Origin: Gammaproteobacteria bacterium
GTDB lineage: Bacteria; Pseudomonadota; Gammaproteobacteria; Burkholderiales; Sulfuricellaceae
NCBI GenBank assembly: GCA_018824405.1
Contig: JAHJGO010000006.1
Location: 124,001 to 188,000 of the forward strand
Length of the DNA stretch: 64,000 nucleotides
Direction of reading: 5' to 3'
Shown here: positions 1 to 9,512 of the stretch, one piece after another
How positions within the stretch are numbered: the stretch's first letter is position 1
Layout: every line of letters starts with the position of its first letter
Translations under genes and position numbers: made by a program
Notes under the pieces: generated by a model
The model's database searches: none
Seen by the model: only the letters and a program-made list of their open reading frames with translations
Told to the model about the DNA's origin: nothing

Positions 1-2
1 GC

Positions 3-104
3 ATCCCGACCCTGATGATTTTCAAGAACGGCAACGTGGAAGCCACCAAGGTGGGCGCCCTGTCGAAATCCCAGCTTACAGCTTTTATTGACAGTAACAT
101 TTAA
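3..104 (+). CDS. trxA: Thioredoxin, C-terminal end (partial)
   Basis: Only the last 33 codons and a TAA stop lie in the window; the start is off the left edge. The visible frame begins with [10 protein letters not shown], the cis-proline strand of thioredoxins, and ends in the usual C-terminal helix (SKSQLTAFI). Thioredoxin reduces protein disulfides in the cytoplasm using electrons from thioredoxin reductase. A trxA gene directly upstream of rho is a common proteobacterial arrangement, which supports the call. The active-site CGPC motif is outside the window and cannot be checked. Confidence 0.9.
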   Translation: MPTLMIFKNGNVEATKVGALSKSQLTAFIDSNI

Positions 105-222
105 AGCCGTTACGCTTCAGCCCTAGTTACCCTCATTCCACTGGCAAGCGCCTAAGCTTGCCAGCTCAGGCTTCACCAGCTCCGACCTTTCCCGCCATAC
201 TTCTTACAAGCGCTTCCTCTAC

Positions 223-1482
<1,260 letters not shown>

Positions 1483-1548
1483 ACTTTCAAGTCGCGGCTG
1501 CTATGCAGTCGCACGAGGCTCCGCGCTTCGCAGCCACACCGCTCAGTG

Positions 1549-1640
1549 ATGGAATTGACTCCTCGACAAAGTCAAAGCCACCAAGTTCTTCGACTCCCTG
1601 CACAAGGGATAAGCTCCCGGTCTGCGGCTGTTGCGAGGAT
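1549..1640 (+). repeat. Degenerate partial duplication of the rho 3' end
   Basis: Bases 1549-1612 repeat the last codons of rho (1407-1482). The shared blocks are CTCGACAAAGTCAA, GCCACCAAG and TTCTTCGACTCC, again closed by a stop codon (TAA here, TAG in rho). A nine-base stretch is missing in the copy. Bases after each stop also match (GTCGCGGCTGC at 1491 against GTCTGCGGCTG at 1620), so the duplicated unit ran past the gene. The copy has no start codon and is a relic, probably of a tandem duplication. The rest of the gap from 1483 to 1669 holds nothing else that I recognise. Confidence 0.75.
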
Positions 1641-1669
1641 TATTCAGCCCGGAAGTACTGCCTGACGAA

Positions 1670-3217
1670 TCAGTCGTACTTGGACTGAGCGCTGCGGTTT
1701 CCCAACAAGTCGAAATGCGTCCGCACCCATTCCTCTCCACTATCGACCACTTCGGTTAGACGAATGCGGAAAATATTGTTGCGGTAGTGCATGTCCAGCA
1801 GTCGTCCATCCCGATAGTCGGGTGTCTTGAGAATCAGGCTGCTGTCGATATCACGCTGATAAAGCTTGGGCAGGAAAACGGTTTTGATTGACCGAGCTTC
1901 ATTTTCCTCAACACAAGTCAGAGTGACCTGTTTGGGGTCATCGCTTAGCCGTTCGACACCCAGCGCAGGCAAGCCCGATTCGCCATCCCTTTTCCAGCGC
2001 ACAACGCCGATTTCCCAGTTGCCATCATGGCCAGTAGGTTTGACCAGGACCAGCTTGCCTTCCTGCGCACGCTCGGTGTGACGCGCTTCGACCAGGCCAT
2101 AACCGCCATCGCTCTCGTCCTGCACTGCCCAGTGCTCAAACGGAATTTTACTTCCGCAATGCTTGTCCGCAGGCTGCAGACAACTGTAGATGGCTCCAAC
2201 ACCGCACGCCATTTCTATCATTCTGTCTTCCACCGGCGCACGATGCAGGCGCCGCGCCGCCTCGGGCCGAATCCAGTAACGTGCCACATAATCCAGCAGT
2301 TCAATACAATCCGGCACGACGCAATCTTCTCCCAGCTCCACATGCTCGCTCCAGTCGCCTTCACTCAGGCCGGCACGCGATTTTCGAATCTGCAAATAGA
2401 GATCAGCCATGCTCCAGCAGCGCAGGGTGGAGCTATGCATTTCTTCCAGCAATTTTCGGGCACCGGCCCCGGTTGAGAGATCCACGCAATGCATATGCGT
2501 ATCCGGATTGCAGTCACGATCCAGTTCAACCAGATGCGCCCAGTGGTCAAGCCAGTGATCCACCATTTTCAGCTGGGATGGCTTGAGGGTCATGGGCTTG
2601 ATCATGTCGAGCAGCAGGATGTGCATATATTCGTTGCTGCAGTTGCTTACTCGCTTGCTGTCCAGGCTGACTTCAGTGCTGGCGAAATGACTTTCCTCGC
2701 ACATCTGGTAATACTTGTGGAGGCGCTTCCACATCACAGGTTGCACTGGCTCCTGGTGAAAATAACCCCATTTGATATGCAGCCCGTAGTAACGCAGCGC
2801 ACGTGCCGTTATGGTAGGCAAATAGCGGCTGAATTCTGTTTTGCCGCGTTGCGCCACGATTTCACGAATAAACAACTGGTAGGCGTGGGCGAACTGGGAA
2901 AACAGCGTGGTCATGCTTTTCCACAAGGCATCTTCTGCCCGTTTCAACTCAGCCTGATGATGGAAGTACGCCGAACCCAGCCTGTTCTGAAACACCTGAC
3001 TGGCTTCATCCAGATGCATCAATACCTTAAGGCGCTCCTTGGAAGGTGCTTCATGATTTTTGAGGAAGTCGGTCAAGCCCTCAATGATCTGTTTTTGCGC
3101 CTCATATTCATCCTCATGGTTCAGCGTCTGCAACCATTGATCAACGGCTTTCACATTAGCGAAAAAACCCGTTTGTTTTTTGTGGAACAAGGCCAATAAA
3201 TTGAACATAAAAACCAT
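1670..3217 (-). CDS. Conserved protein of unknown function, about 516 residues
   Basis: I do not recognise this family with certainty. The protein is soluble, with no signal peptide or membrane helix. The N-terminal two thirds look helical and hydrophilic, with many His, Trp and charged residues. The C-terminal about 120 residues look like a small beta-rich domain (VVRWKRDG, VFLPKLYQRD), which could be PilZ-like; that is inference only. The frame is open 57 bases further upstream, but I prefer the start MVFMFNLLALF at 3217; no clear ribosome-binding site decides it. It is convergent with rho and lies downstream of fliW, separated from it by a terminator. Confidence 0.7.
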   Translation of the reverse strand: MVFMFNLLALFHKKQTGFFANVKAVDQWLQTLNHEDEYEAQKQIIEGLTDFLKNHEAPSKERLKVLMHLDEASQVFQNRLGSAYFHHQAELKRAEDALWKSMTTLFSQFAHAYQLFIREIVAQRGKTEFSRYLPTITARALRYYGLHIKWGYFHQEPVQPVMWKRLHKYYQMCEESHFASTEVSLDSKRVSNCSNEYMHILLLDMIKPMTLKPSQLKMVDHWLDHWAHLVELDRDCNPDTHMHCVDLSTGAGARKLLEEMHSSTLRCWSMADLYLQIRKSRAGLSEGDWSEHVELGEDCVVPDCIELLDYVARYWIRPEAARRLHRAPVEDRMIEMACGVGAIYSCLQPADKHCGSKIPFEHWAVQDESDGGYGLVEARHTERAQEGKLVLVKPTGHDGNWEIGVVRWKRDGESGLPALGVERLSDDPKQVTLTCVEENEARSIKTVFLPKLYQRDIDSSLILKTPDYRDGRLLDMHYRNNIFRIRLTEVVDSGEEWVRTHFDLLGNRSAQSKYD

Positions 3218-3285
3218 GCCATGAATATAGCTTATCTGCCCAGCATATTTCATGCGGAAGCCCGACGCAAGCATTGATCCAGTAA

Positions 3286-3308
3286 CAAAAAAGGCGCCGA
3301 AGCGCCTA
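3286..3308 (-). terminator. Rho-independent terminator after fliW
   Basis: On the minus strand a stem AGGCGC/GCGCCT with a short TTCGG loop is followed by six T residues. It lies 28 bases beyond the fliW stop and before the next minus-strand gene, so it should end the hemN-fliW transcript. Confidence 0.8.
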
Positions 3309-3335
3309 TGGAAAATTTATCTGTGAGGATTAAAT

Positions 3336-3791
3336 TCAGGCGCCACCTGAATCCCGCAAGGTGATGTCATATTTCGGCCCCACCAGCACCTTTTGCATTC
3401 CCAGTTTCTTTTCCAGGTTCAATACCAGAGGGCCATTGATGTTGGCGCTGATACCCCCCTGAAAAACCACTTTTTCATCCGTATTCACAAGGGGTTTATA
3501 AACCATCAGTACCAGCGCGAGTTCCGCCGGGCTTCCTGCTTGCAACAGGGCCGCTTCTTCATCCGACAGGGTAAGTTCATAATTGAAACCGAACAATGCC
3601 GGGTCAACGATCGAAAACGCGACCGCCGGATCGTCCAGAGATTGCAGATAAAACACGACCGGCCCGGCCTTGTCTTCATGCAATAGCTGATATCGGTAAC
3701 AACCATCGAACCCGGGCAGTCCGCGCGGGAAAGTCAGGATTGCATCTGGATTGACTTCCAGTTCACCAAAGCGGGTGGTATCGATTTTCAT
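3336..3791 (-). CDS. fliW: Flagellar assembly factor FliW
   Basis: FliW binds flagellin and, in bacteria where it has been studied, antagonises the RNA-binding regulator CsrA, coupling flagellin supply to translation. The 151-residue protein fits the family. It opens with the typical ELEVNPDAILTFPRGLPGF segment and contains DPAVAFSIVDP in the middle. The ATG at 3791 is the only reasonable start. It lies 13 bases downstream of hemN on the same strand and is followed by a terminator. No other flagellar gene, and no csrA, is in the window, so its partners must be elsewhere. Confidence 0.93.
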   Translation of the reverse strand: MKIDTTRFGELEVNPDAILTFPRGLPGFDGCYRYQLLHEDKAGPVVFYLQSLDDPAVAFSIVDPALFGFNYELTLSDEEAALLQAGSPAELALVLMVYKPLVNTDEKVVFQGGISANINGPLVLNLEKKLGMQKVLVGPKYDITLRDSGGA

Positions 3792-3804
3792 CCGGGCTTC
3801 CTGT

Positions 3805-5178
3805 TTATAGGGTTTTGGAATAGCGTGGCTTTATTTCGGTTGTTTGCTGGCGCAGGTAGGCATCAAAGGGCATGGCAATGTTGCGCAGGAAGATGCGCCC
3901 GGTTTCCGTTACCCTGATAATCCCCGGCTCCAGTGCAATCAGTCCGTCTGCAGCAAGTTCCTTGAAATCGTTCAGTGCGTCGGCAAAGAAAACATCGAAA
4001 TCGATATCCCATTGCCGGCCAAATTTAGCCTTGTCCAGTTCCAGATCGCACATGATGCCACTGATCGCCTCGCGGCGGATCATGTCGTCGCGGGAAATGC
4101 GCAAACCGCGTTCCGTTGCCAACCCGCCTGACGCAATGCGGTTCTGGTATTCGGCCAGATTCTTGGCGTTCTGCACATACACTTCTGCGGTCTGGCTGAT
4201 GGCGGACACACCAAAGGCGTAGATATCGCAATCCTTGTGCGTGGTATAGCCCTGGAAGTTGCGGTACAACGTCTTGCTCTGCTGCGCCACCACGATCTCG
4301 TCGTCCGCCTTGGCAAAGTGATCCATGCCGATATAGACATAACCCGCGTCTGCCAGTCGCTCCATCATCAGTTTCTGCAATGCCATCTTGATCGGCAGAT
4401 CAGGCAAATCGCTTTCGATAATCAACTTCTGGTGTTTTTTCATCCACGGCACATGTGCGTAATTGAACACCGCCAGACGATCCGGCCCGAGAGCAATCAT
4501 TTTGTCCAGCGTCAAAGAAAAACTTTCCACGGTCTGATGCGGCAGGCCCACCATGAGATCGATATTGATGCTGCTGAAACCCGCCTCGCGCAGCCAGCCA
4601 TAGACTTGCTGGATCAATGCTTCCGACTGCACGCGATTGACCGCCTTCTGCACCTTTTCATCGAGATCCTGGACGCCCATGCTGACGCGATTGAAACCCG
4701 ATTCGGCCAGTGCGGCGATATGTTCCCGGCTCAACTCGCGCGGGTCCAGTTCACAACTGATTTCGGCATCCGGCGCAATTCTGAAGCGCGAGGCGAGATG
4801 CTGGAACAGGCGACGGATATCGGCCGGCTTCAGGAAAGTGGGCGTCCCGCCGCCCCAGTGCACCTGCCGTGCCATGCGCTCGGGCGAGGTCAGCGCGGCA
4901 ACCCGGTCAATTTCCTGAAACAGGTAGCCGAGGTAAGTGTCGGCCTTGCTGTAATCGTGGGTCGCAACCATGTTGCAACCGCAGTAATAGCACAGGGTAT
5001 CGCAAAACGGGATATGCACGTAAAGCGACATGTCCCGCCCGCTGGACTGGGCCTGGTGCAATTCTTCCAGCCACTCCTTTTCAGCGAACTGTTCCGTGAA
5101 ATAAGGCGCCGTGGGATAAGACGTGTAGCGTGGACCAGCCTTGCTGTATTTTTCGAGAAGAGAAGTTGCGAGTTCCAT
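3805..5178 (-). CDS. hemN: Oxygen-independent coproporphyrinogen III oxidase (radical SAM)
   Basis: HemN decarboxylates coproporphyrinogen III to protoporphyrinogen IX without oxygen, using a [4Fe-4S] cluster and S-adenosylmethionine. The 457-residue length is normal. The radical-SAM cysteines C59, C63 and C66 (CDTLCYYC) are present, followed by the HWGGGTPTFL segment that contacts SAM. The N-terminal GPRYTSYPTAPYF block is typical of true HemN rather than the HemW-like proteins. It is followed closely by fliW and is divergent from the kinase gene at 5300. It would support heme synthesis under low oxygen. Confidence 0.97.
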   Translation of the reverse strand: MELATSLLEKYSKAGPRYTSYPTAPYFTEQFAEKEWLEELHQAQSSGRDMSLYVHIPFCDTLCYYCGCNMVATHDYSKADTYLGYLFQEIDRVAALTSPERMARQVHWGGGTPTFLKPADIRRLFQHLASRFRIAPDAEISCELDPRELSREHIAALAESGFNRVSMGVQDLDEKVQKAVNRVQSEALIQQVYGWLREAGFSSINIDLMVGLPHQTVESFSLTLDKMIALGPDRLAVFNYAHVPWMKKHQKLIIESDLPDLPIKMALQKLMMERLADAGYVYIGMDHFAKADDEIVVAQQSKTLYRNFQGYTTHKDCDIYAFGVSAISQTAEVYVQNAKNLAEYQNRIASGGLATERGLRISRDDMIRREAISGIMCDLELDKAKFGRQWDIDFDVFFADALNDFKELAADGLIALEPGIIRVTETGRIFLRNIAMPFDAYLRQQTTEIKPRYSKTL

Positions 5179-5252
5179 GACTTGAGAGGCGCCAAATTAA
5201 AGTCCATGAATTATACCCTCCTGGCCGGTTTATGATAAAAAATTGACCATGC

Positions 5253-5283
5253 TTGAGTTAAACTTCGTCAGATCAACTATAAA
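5253..5283 (+). promoter_or_regulatory. Possible sigma-70 promoter for the kinase-HDOD gene
   Basis: TTGAGT at 5253-5258 and TATAAA at 5278-5283 are separated by 19 bases, slightly longer than ideal. The same hexamers occur before rpmB with 18-base spacing. If it is used, transcription would begin near 5290, just before the ATG at 5300. Confidence 0.35.
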
Positions 5284-5299
5284 TTCCAAACTCCCAGGC

Positions 5300-7708
5300 A
5301 TGAGCAATAAAAGCATCCCCACCACCATCGGTCGTTTCAAGGTTTTGCGTATTCTCGGCGAGGGCGCCCAGAGCGTGGTTTACCTGGCAGAGGACCCCCA
5401 TCTACAACGTGAAGTAGCCATCAAAACGGTACATCTTGCCGGCGGGGAAGATCACCTGGCGCGCACAAAGACACTGATTGATGAAGCGCGCACGGTCAGC
5501 AAACTGCAGCATCCCAATATTGTGCCGATATTCGAGGCAGGCGAGCATGAAGGCAACCCCTACCTGGTGTTTGAATTCGTCCAGGGCAACGATCTTTCTC
5601 ACCTGATCAGGCAGAAAGGCGCCCTGCCCCCGCAACGAGCGGCCAAGCTGACCATACAGATCCTTGATGCAGTCGCTTACGCGCACCAGCACAACATCAT
5701 TCACCGCGACCTCAAGCCCTCCAATATCCTGCTTAATGCCGAAGGGGTGCCGCGGGTCATGGATTTTGGCATTGCCACGCGGATCTCGGAAAAAGCCGGC
5801 GCGGAAAAAGTCCTGATGCTGTTCGGCACCCCCGGCTACATGGCGCCGGAGTACATCACCGGCAAGGAAATCAGTCCCAAGCTGGACATTTTCGCCAGCG
5901 GTATGATCCTGCACCAGATGCTTACCGGAAAACCGGCAGTCCAGGGCAGCGACCCGCGCGACACCTTGCGCCTGATTGTGCAGGAACCGATTGCCCCTCC
6001 CTCCAGCAGCAACAGCCAGGTGGACGAAAAACTCGACGACATCGTGCTCAAGGCACTGGCCAAAAATCCATCAAGCCGCTACGACTCGGCCCAGGACATG
6101 AAAGCAGCACTACAGGCCTACCTCACACCCGAATCAGAGCCCGTCAGCCCAAGCACCAACCAGGGTACGCTGGATTTCCTGCTGCGCCGCATGCGCCACA
6201 AGAGCGATTTCCCTGCCTTGTCGGAGTCCATCAGCACCATCAATCGCATTGCCTCCTCCGAGTCGGAGGGCGTCACCATGCTGTCCAACGCCATTCTCAA
6301 GGACGTGGCGCTCACCAGCAAATTGCTGAAAGTGGTTAATGCCGCCTATTACACCCAGTATGGCGGCGGCACCATCAGCACCGTTTCACGCGCGGTCGTG
6401 ATTCTGGGTTTTGACGCAGTACGTAATCTTGCACTGACACTGATGCTGTTCGACCACCTGCAGAATCAGGAACATGCTGCACAGCTCAAGGACGAGTTTG
6501 TGCGTTCTCTATATGGCGGCATCATTGCCAAGGGACTCGCCAGCAAAGTGGGCGTGCGTAACGGCGAGGAAGGCTTCATCTGTGCGCTGTTTCACAGCCT
6601 GGGTAAACTTTTGTGCATGTTTTACCTGATGGAAGAAGTGGAAGAAACCAACCGGATAATGCAGCAAAAAAGCATGAGCGAAGAGAACGCTTCCGTCTCG
6701 GTGCTGGGCATGTCTTACCACGAGATCGGCATCGGCGTCGCCAAGGCGTGGAACTTCCCGGACCAGATCAGCCACAGCATGCGCAGCCTGCCGGCAGACA
6801 AGATCAAGAAACCGGCCACCGATATGGAGCGGCTCAATGTCCTGTCTGCCTTTTCGCATGAAATCAGCCACATGGCCACCCAGGAAGCCGGACAGGAGAA
6901 GATCAAAGAACTGCTGCGCCTTACACAGCGTTTCGGTGCGCCACTGGATATCAACCAGAAAACCATCAGCAATGTGGCTGAAAATGCAGCCATCGAATTC
7001 GCCAAATTCACCAGCACGCTCCAACTCGATCTGCGCCAGAGCGAAGTAGCCAAACAGCTATTGAAATCCACCAGCCAGTCAGAGCGCACGACCACCCTGG
7101 CTACTGCCAGCGGCATGACGGATGCCATTTTGGGTGAAGGCATGTCTGATGAACAGACACGCATGATGGAACTGGGGTCGCCCGAAATTCATCGAAATGC
7201 GCAAGGCATCCTGACCCAGGGCATTCAGGACATCAGCAACTCTCTGGTGGAGGGCCGGGCGCTCAACGACATCATGCGCATGATCATGGAAACCATGTAC
7301 ACCAGCATCGGTTTTTCGCGCGTCATTCTGTGCCTGAAAGATGCGCGCCAGAACCTGATGGTGGCAAGATCAGGCTTCGGTCCCGATTCAAGCCAGATCG
7401 TCAAGGCGTTCAAATTCCCCATGGCGTTCGCGCCCGATGTCTTTCATGTCAGCCTCAAGAACAATGTGGACATCATCATCGAGGATATCGACGATCCAAA
7501 AATTGAGGCGCGCATTCCTGAGTGGTATCGTAAAGCCGTTCCCGCCCATACTTTCGTACTGTTTCCGGTGGTGCTCAAGAACAACCCGATCGCCCTGATT
7601 TATGCCGACAAACCCAAGGCGGGAGACATCAAATTGCCCGAGCAGGAGTTGAACCTGCTGCGCGTACTGCGCAACCAGGCGATACTTGCCATCAAAACCC
7701 AGGCGTAA
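5300..7708 (+). CDS. Serine/threonine protein kinase with HDOD and GAF domains
   Basis: About 802 residues, in three parts. An N-terminal Hanks-type kinase has the glycine loop (GEGAQS), the VAIK lysine, catalytic HRDLKPSN and DFG motifs and an APE-like MAPEY. A central HDOD domain (about 310-510) has KVVNAAYY and AVVILGF. A C-terminal GAF-like domain covers the last about 170 residues. HDOD domains are HD-fold relatives that usually lack catalysis and act as signalling platforms. No membrane helix is visible, so it should be cytoplasmic. I start at the ATG at 5300, just before IGRFKVLRILG; the frame is open from 5243. It is divergent from hemN. Its substrate and signal are unknown. Confidence 0.88.
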   Translation: MSNKSIPTTIGRFKVLRILGEGAQSVVYLAEDPHLQREVAIKTVHLAGGEDHLARTKTLIDEARTVSKLQHPNIVPIFEAGEHEGNPYLVFEFVQGNDLSHLIRQKGALPPQRAAKLTIQILDAVAYAHQHNIIHRDLKPSNILLNAEGVPRVMDFGIATRISEKAGAEKVLMLFGTPGYMAPEYITGKEISPKLDIFASGMILHQMLTGKPAVQGSDPRDTLRLIVQEPIAPPSSSNSQVDEKLDDIVLKALAKNPSSRYDSAQDMKAALQAYLTPESEPVSPSTNQGTLDFLLRRMRHKSDFPALSESISTINRIASSESEGVTMLSNAILKDVALTSKLLKVVNAAYYTQYGGGTISTVSRAVVILGFDAVRNLALTLMLFDHLQNQEHAAQLKDEFVRSLYGGIIAKGLASKVGVRNGEEGFICALFHSLGKLLCMFYLMEEVEETNRIMQQKSMSEENASVSVLGMSYHEIGIGVAKAWNFPDQISHSMRSLPADKIKKPATDMERLNVLSAFSHEISHMATQEAGQEKIKELLRLTQRFGAPLDINQKTISNVAENAAIEFAKFTSTLQLDLRQSEVAKQLLKSTSQSERTTTLATASGMTDAILGEGMSDEQTRMMELGSPEIHRNAQGILTQGIQDISNSLVEGRALNDIMRMIMETMYTSIGFSRVILCLKDARQNLMVARSGFGPDSSQIVKAFKFPMAFAPDVFHVSLKNNVDIIIEDIDDPKIEARIPEWYRKAVPAHTFVLFPVVLKNNPIALIYADKPKAGDIKLPEQELNLLRVLRNQAILAIKTQA

Positions 7709-7733
7709 AAAAAGGCGCCGCAGCGCCTTTTTC
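7707..7733. terminator. Bidirectional terminator between kinase gene and efp
   Basis: The stem AAAGGCGC/GCGCCTTT with a CGCA loop is flanked by A residues on one side and T residues on the other. It can therefore end both the plus-strand kinase transcript and the minus-strand efp transcript, whose stop is at 7749. Confidence 0.85.
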
Positions 7734-7748
7734 CTGGCTCGAGGATGC

Positions 7749-8309
7749 TTAGCCGGTAATGCGGCGCTTGTATTCCGCAGTACGGGTATCGATCTCGATC
7801 TTGTCGCCGATTTCAACGAAGGCCGCTACCGGCAGTTCAAAACCGGTACTGAGCTTAGCCGTCTTCATGACCTTGCCGGATGTGTCACCACGCGCCACAG
7901 GCTCGGTGTAGATCACTTCACGAACCACGGTGGTGGGCAGCTCGACAGAAATTGCCTTGCCATTGTAAAACACCACTTCGCACGTCATGCCATCTTCCAG
8001 ATAGTTGAGCGCGTCACCCATGTTTTCGCCTTCGACTTCAAACTGGTTGTACTCTGCGTCCATGAATACGTACATCGGATCGGCAAAATAGGAATAGGTC
8101 ACGTCCTTGCGTTCCAGCGACACTGTTTCGAATTTGTCGTCTGCCCTGAACACGCTCTCGCCGGGCGAACTGGTGAGCAGATTCTTGTATTTCATCTTGA
8201 CCACAGAGGCATTGCGGCCGGATTTGGTGTAATCGGCCTTCAGCACGACCATGGGGTCATTGCCGATCATGAAGACGTTGCCTGCGCGAAGTTCCTGTGC
8301 GGTTTTCAT
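7749..8309 (-). CDS. efp: Elongation factor P, Arg32 type
   Basis: EF-P binds between the P and E sites and relieves ribosome stalling at polyproline stretches. The 186-residue protein has the normal three-domain length. The tip of domain I reads [10 protein letters not shown], with arginine at position 32. This is the form modified by EarP with rhamnose, not the lysine form used by EpmA. The gene encoding that enzyme lies immediately upstream, which agrees with the motif. A bidirectional terminator follows its stop. Confidence 0.97.
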   Translation of the reverse strand: MKTAQELRAGNVFMIGNDPMVVLKADYTKSGRNASVVKMKYKNLLTSSPGESVFRADDKFETVSLERKDVTYSYFADPMYVFMDAEYNQFEVEGENMGDALNYLEDGMTCEVVFYNGKAISVELPTTVVREVIYTEPVARGDTSGKVMKTAKLSTGFELPVAAFVEIGDKIEIDTRTAEYKRRITG

Positions 8310-8355
8310 AATACTTTATGTCCTACGACTAAAAATGGCTGGAAAAAACGGGTCA

Positions 8356-9465
8356 TTATAATCTTTTATTGCAAAATTGCACCAGGTTTGCCGCCAGTCC
8401 GGGCTGGTTCAGCAAATCATCCGCCCACAACACCGCATACTGTTCCAGCACCGCGCGATGGCGCCAGAACTCTGGCCAGGCCTCGCCCGCACCACTCCCC
8501 TTGTTCCATGCTTCCCAGAAAGCACGTACACCTGACGCTGCTTCTGCCGGCAATCCGGCGCAATATCGGTCGAGAAATGCCTGCAGCTTCACCCAGTGGG
8601 CATCTTCCTGCTGTGGATAAATATGCCACACGAAGGGGCGCGCCGCCCATTGCGCCCGGACAAATGAATCCTCGCCTCGCACAAAATTGCAATCGCAGGC
8701 CCACAGAAATTCGTCATAGCGCACCTGATCCATGAAGGGCAGTACGCGCACAGTGAGGCTGCCGCGCACATGTTCACTGCCGCTACCCAGTTCACTCAGG
8801 CCAAGGAAATTCGCCACGCTCGGCACCAGTCGCCCCTCCGGCACCAGGCAAGTGATCGGGAGGGAGGAGTCACGCCATGCCGCCAGCAATCCTGGCAACG
8901 CTGGGTTTTCATAGCCGAACAGGGAAATCCGGCTTTCACCATCTTTGGGCGGTGACAGTCCGATGACCTGCCAGAAAGCCTGTCTGCGCTCCAGGCTGCC
9001 CTGAAATTCGCTGCGGCACTGCGCCAACCCGCTCTCGGCCAGCAAGCCGCCGGTTTCCGGCACAAATCCAGGAAAAAAGAAATATTTGAGTAAAGGTAGA
9101 CGGGGGTGCGGAGAACTCAGCCCGTGGTATTCGCTGACCCATTTTTCCGCGCTTAGGTATTCGAGATTGATCCACACCGGCTGACGGGGAAGTTCTGCCA
9201 TGGCATCGATATGGCTGGGAGGCAAGGCACAACCAAATGCCTCGATCACCACACCGGCGGGTTCAACTTGCGGAAAAGGCGATGACCAGTGCCACACCTC
9301 TACCCTATCAAATATTTGCTGCACTTCGAGGCCGGAAGAGATTTCGGGCAATATCCGTTGCAGGCTGGCAATATCATCGACCCACAACCGGACTTTAAGA
9401 CCGTGATCAAAAGCAAGCTGCCGGGCCAGCCGCCAACTCACGCCGATATCGCCGTAGTTGTCCAC
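8356..9465 (-). CDS. earP: EF-P arginine rhamnosyltransferase EarP
   Basis: EarP (formerly DUF2331) transfers rhamnose from dTDP-rhamnose to Arg32 of EF-P. Family marks are DNYGDIGVSWRLARQLA at the N-terminus and the C-terminal RGEDSFVRAQWAARPFVWHIYP block that binds the nucleotide sugar. The GTG at 9465 is the first ordinary start, but the frame stays open upstream and encodes WDIFCAVV, which belongs to the conserved N-terminus. Between that motif and the clpA stop there is no in-frame ATG or GTG. Candidates are a CTG overlapping the clpA stop (9516) or another non-standard codon near the AAGGAGG at about 9500. The protein is therefore probably longer than drawn. efp follows 46 bases downstream. 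Confidence 0.92.
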   Translation of the reverse strand: MDNYGDIGVSWRLARQLAFDHGLKVRLWVDDIASLQRILPEISSGLEVQQIFDRVEVWHWSSPFPQVEPAGVVIEAFGCALPPSHIDAMAELPRQPVWINLEYLSAEKWVSEYHGLSSPHPRLPLLKYFFFPGFVPETGGLLAESGLAQCRSEFQGSLERRQAFWQVIGLSPPKDGESRISLFGYENPALPGLLAAWRDSSLPITCLVPEGRLVPSVANFLGLSELGSGSEHVRGSLTVRVLPFMDQVRYDEFLWACDCNFVRGEDSFVRAQWAARPFVWHIYPQQEDAHWVKLQAFLDRYCAGLPAEAASGVRAFWEAWNKGSGAGEAWPEFWRHRAVLEQYAVLWADDLLNQPGLAANLVQFCNKRL

Positions 9466-9512
9466 GACGGCACAGAAAATATCCCAGCGCTGGCTGTGAG
9501 CCTCCTTAATCG

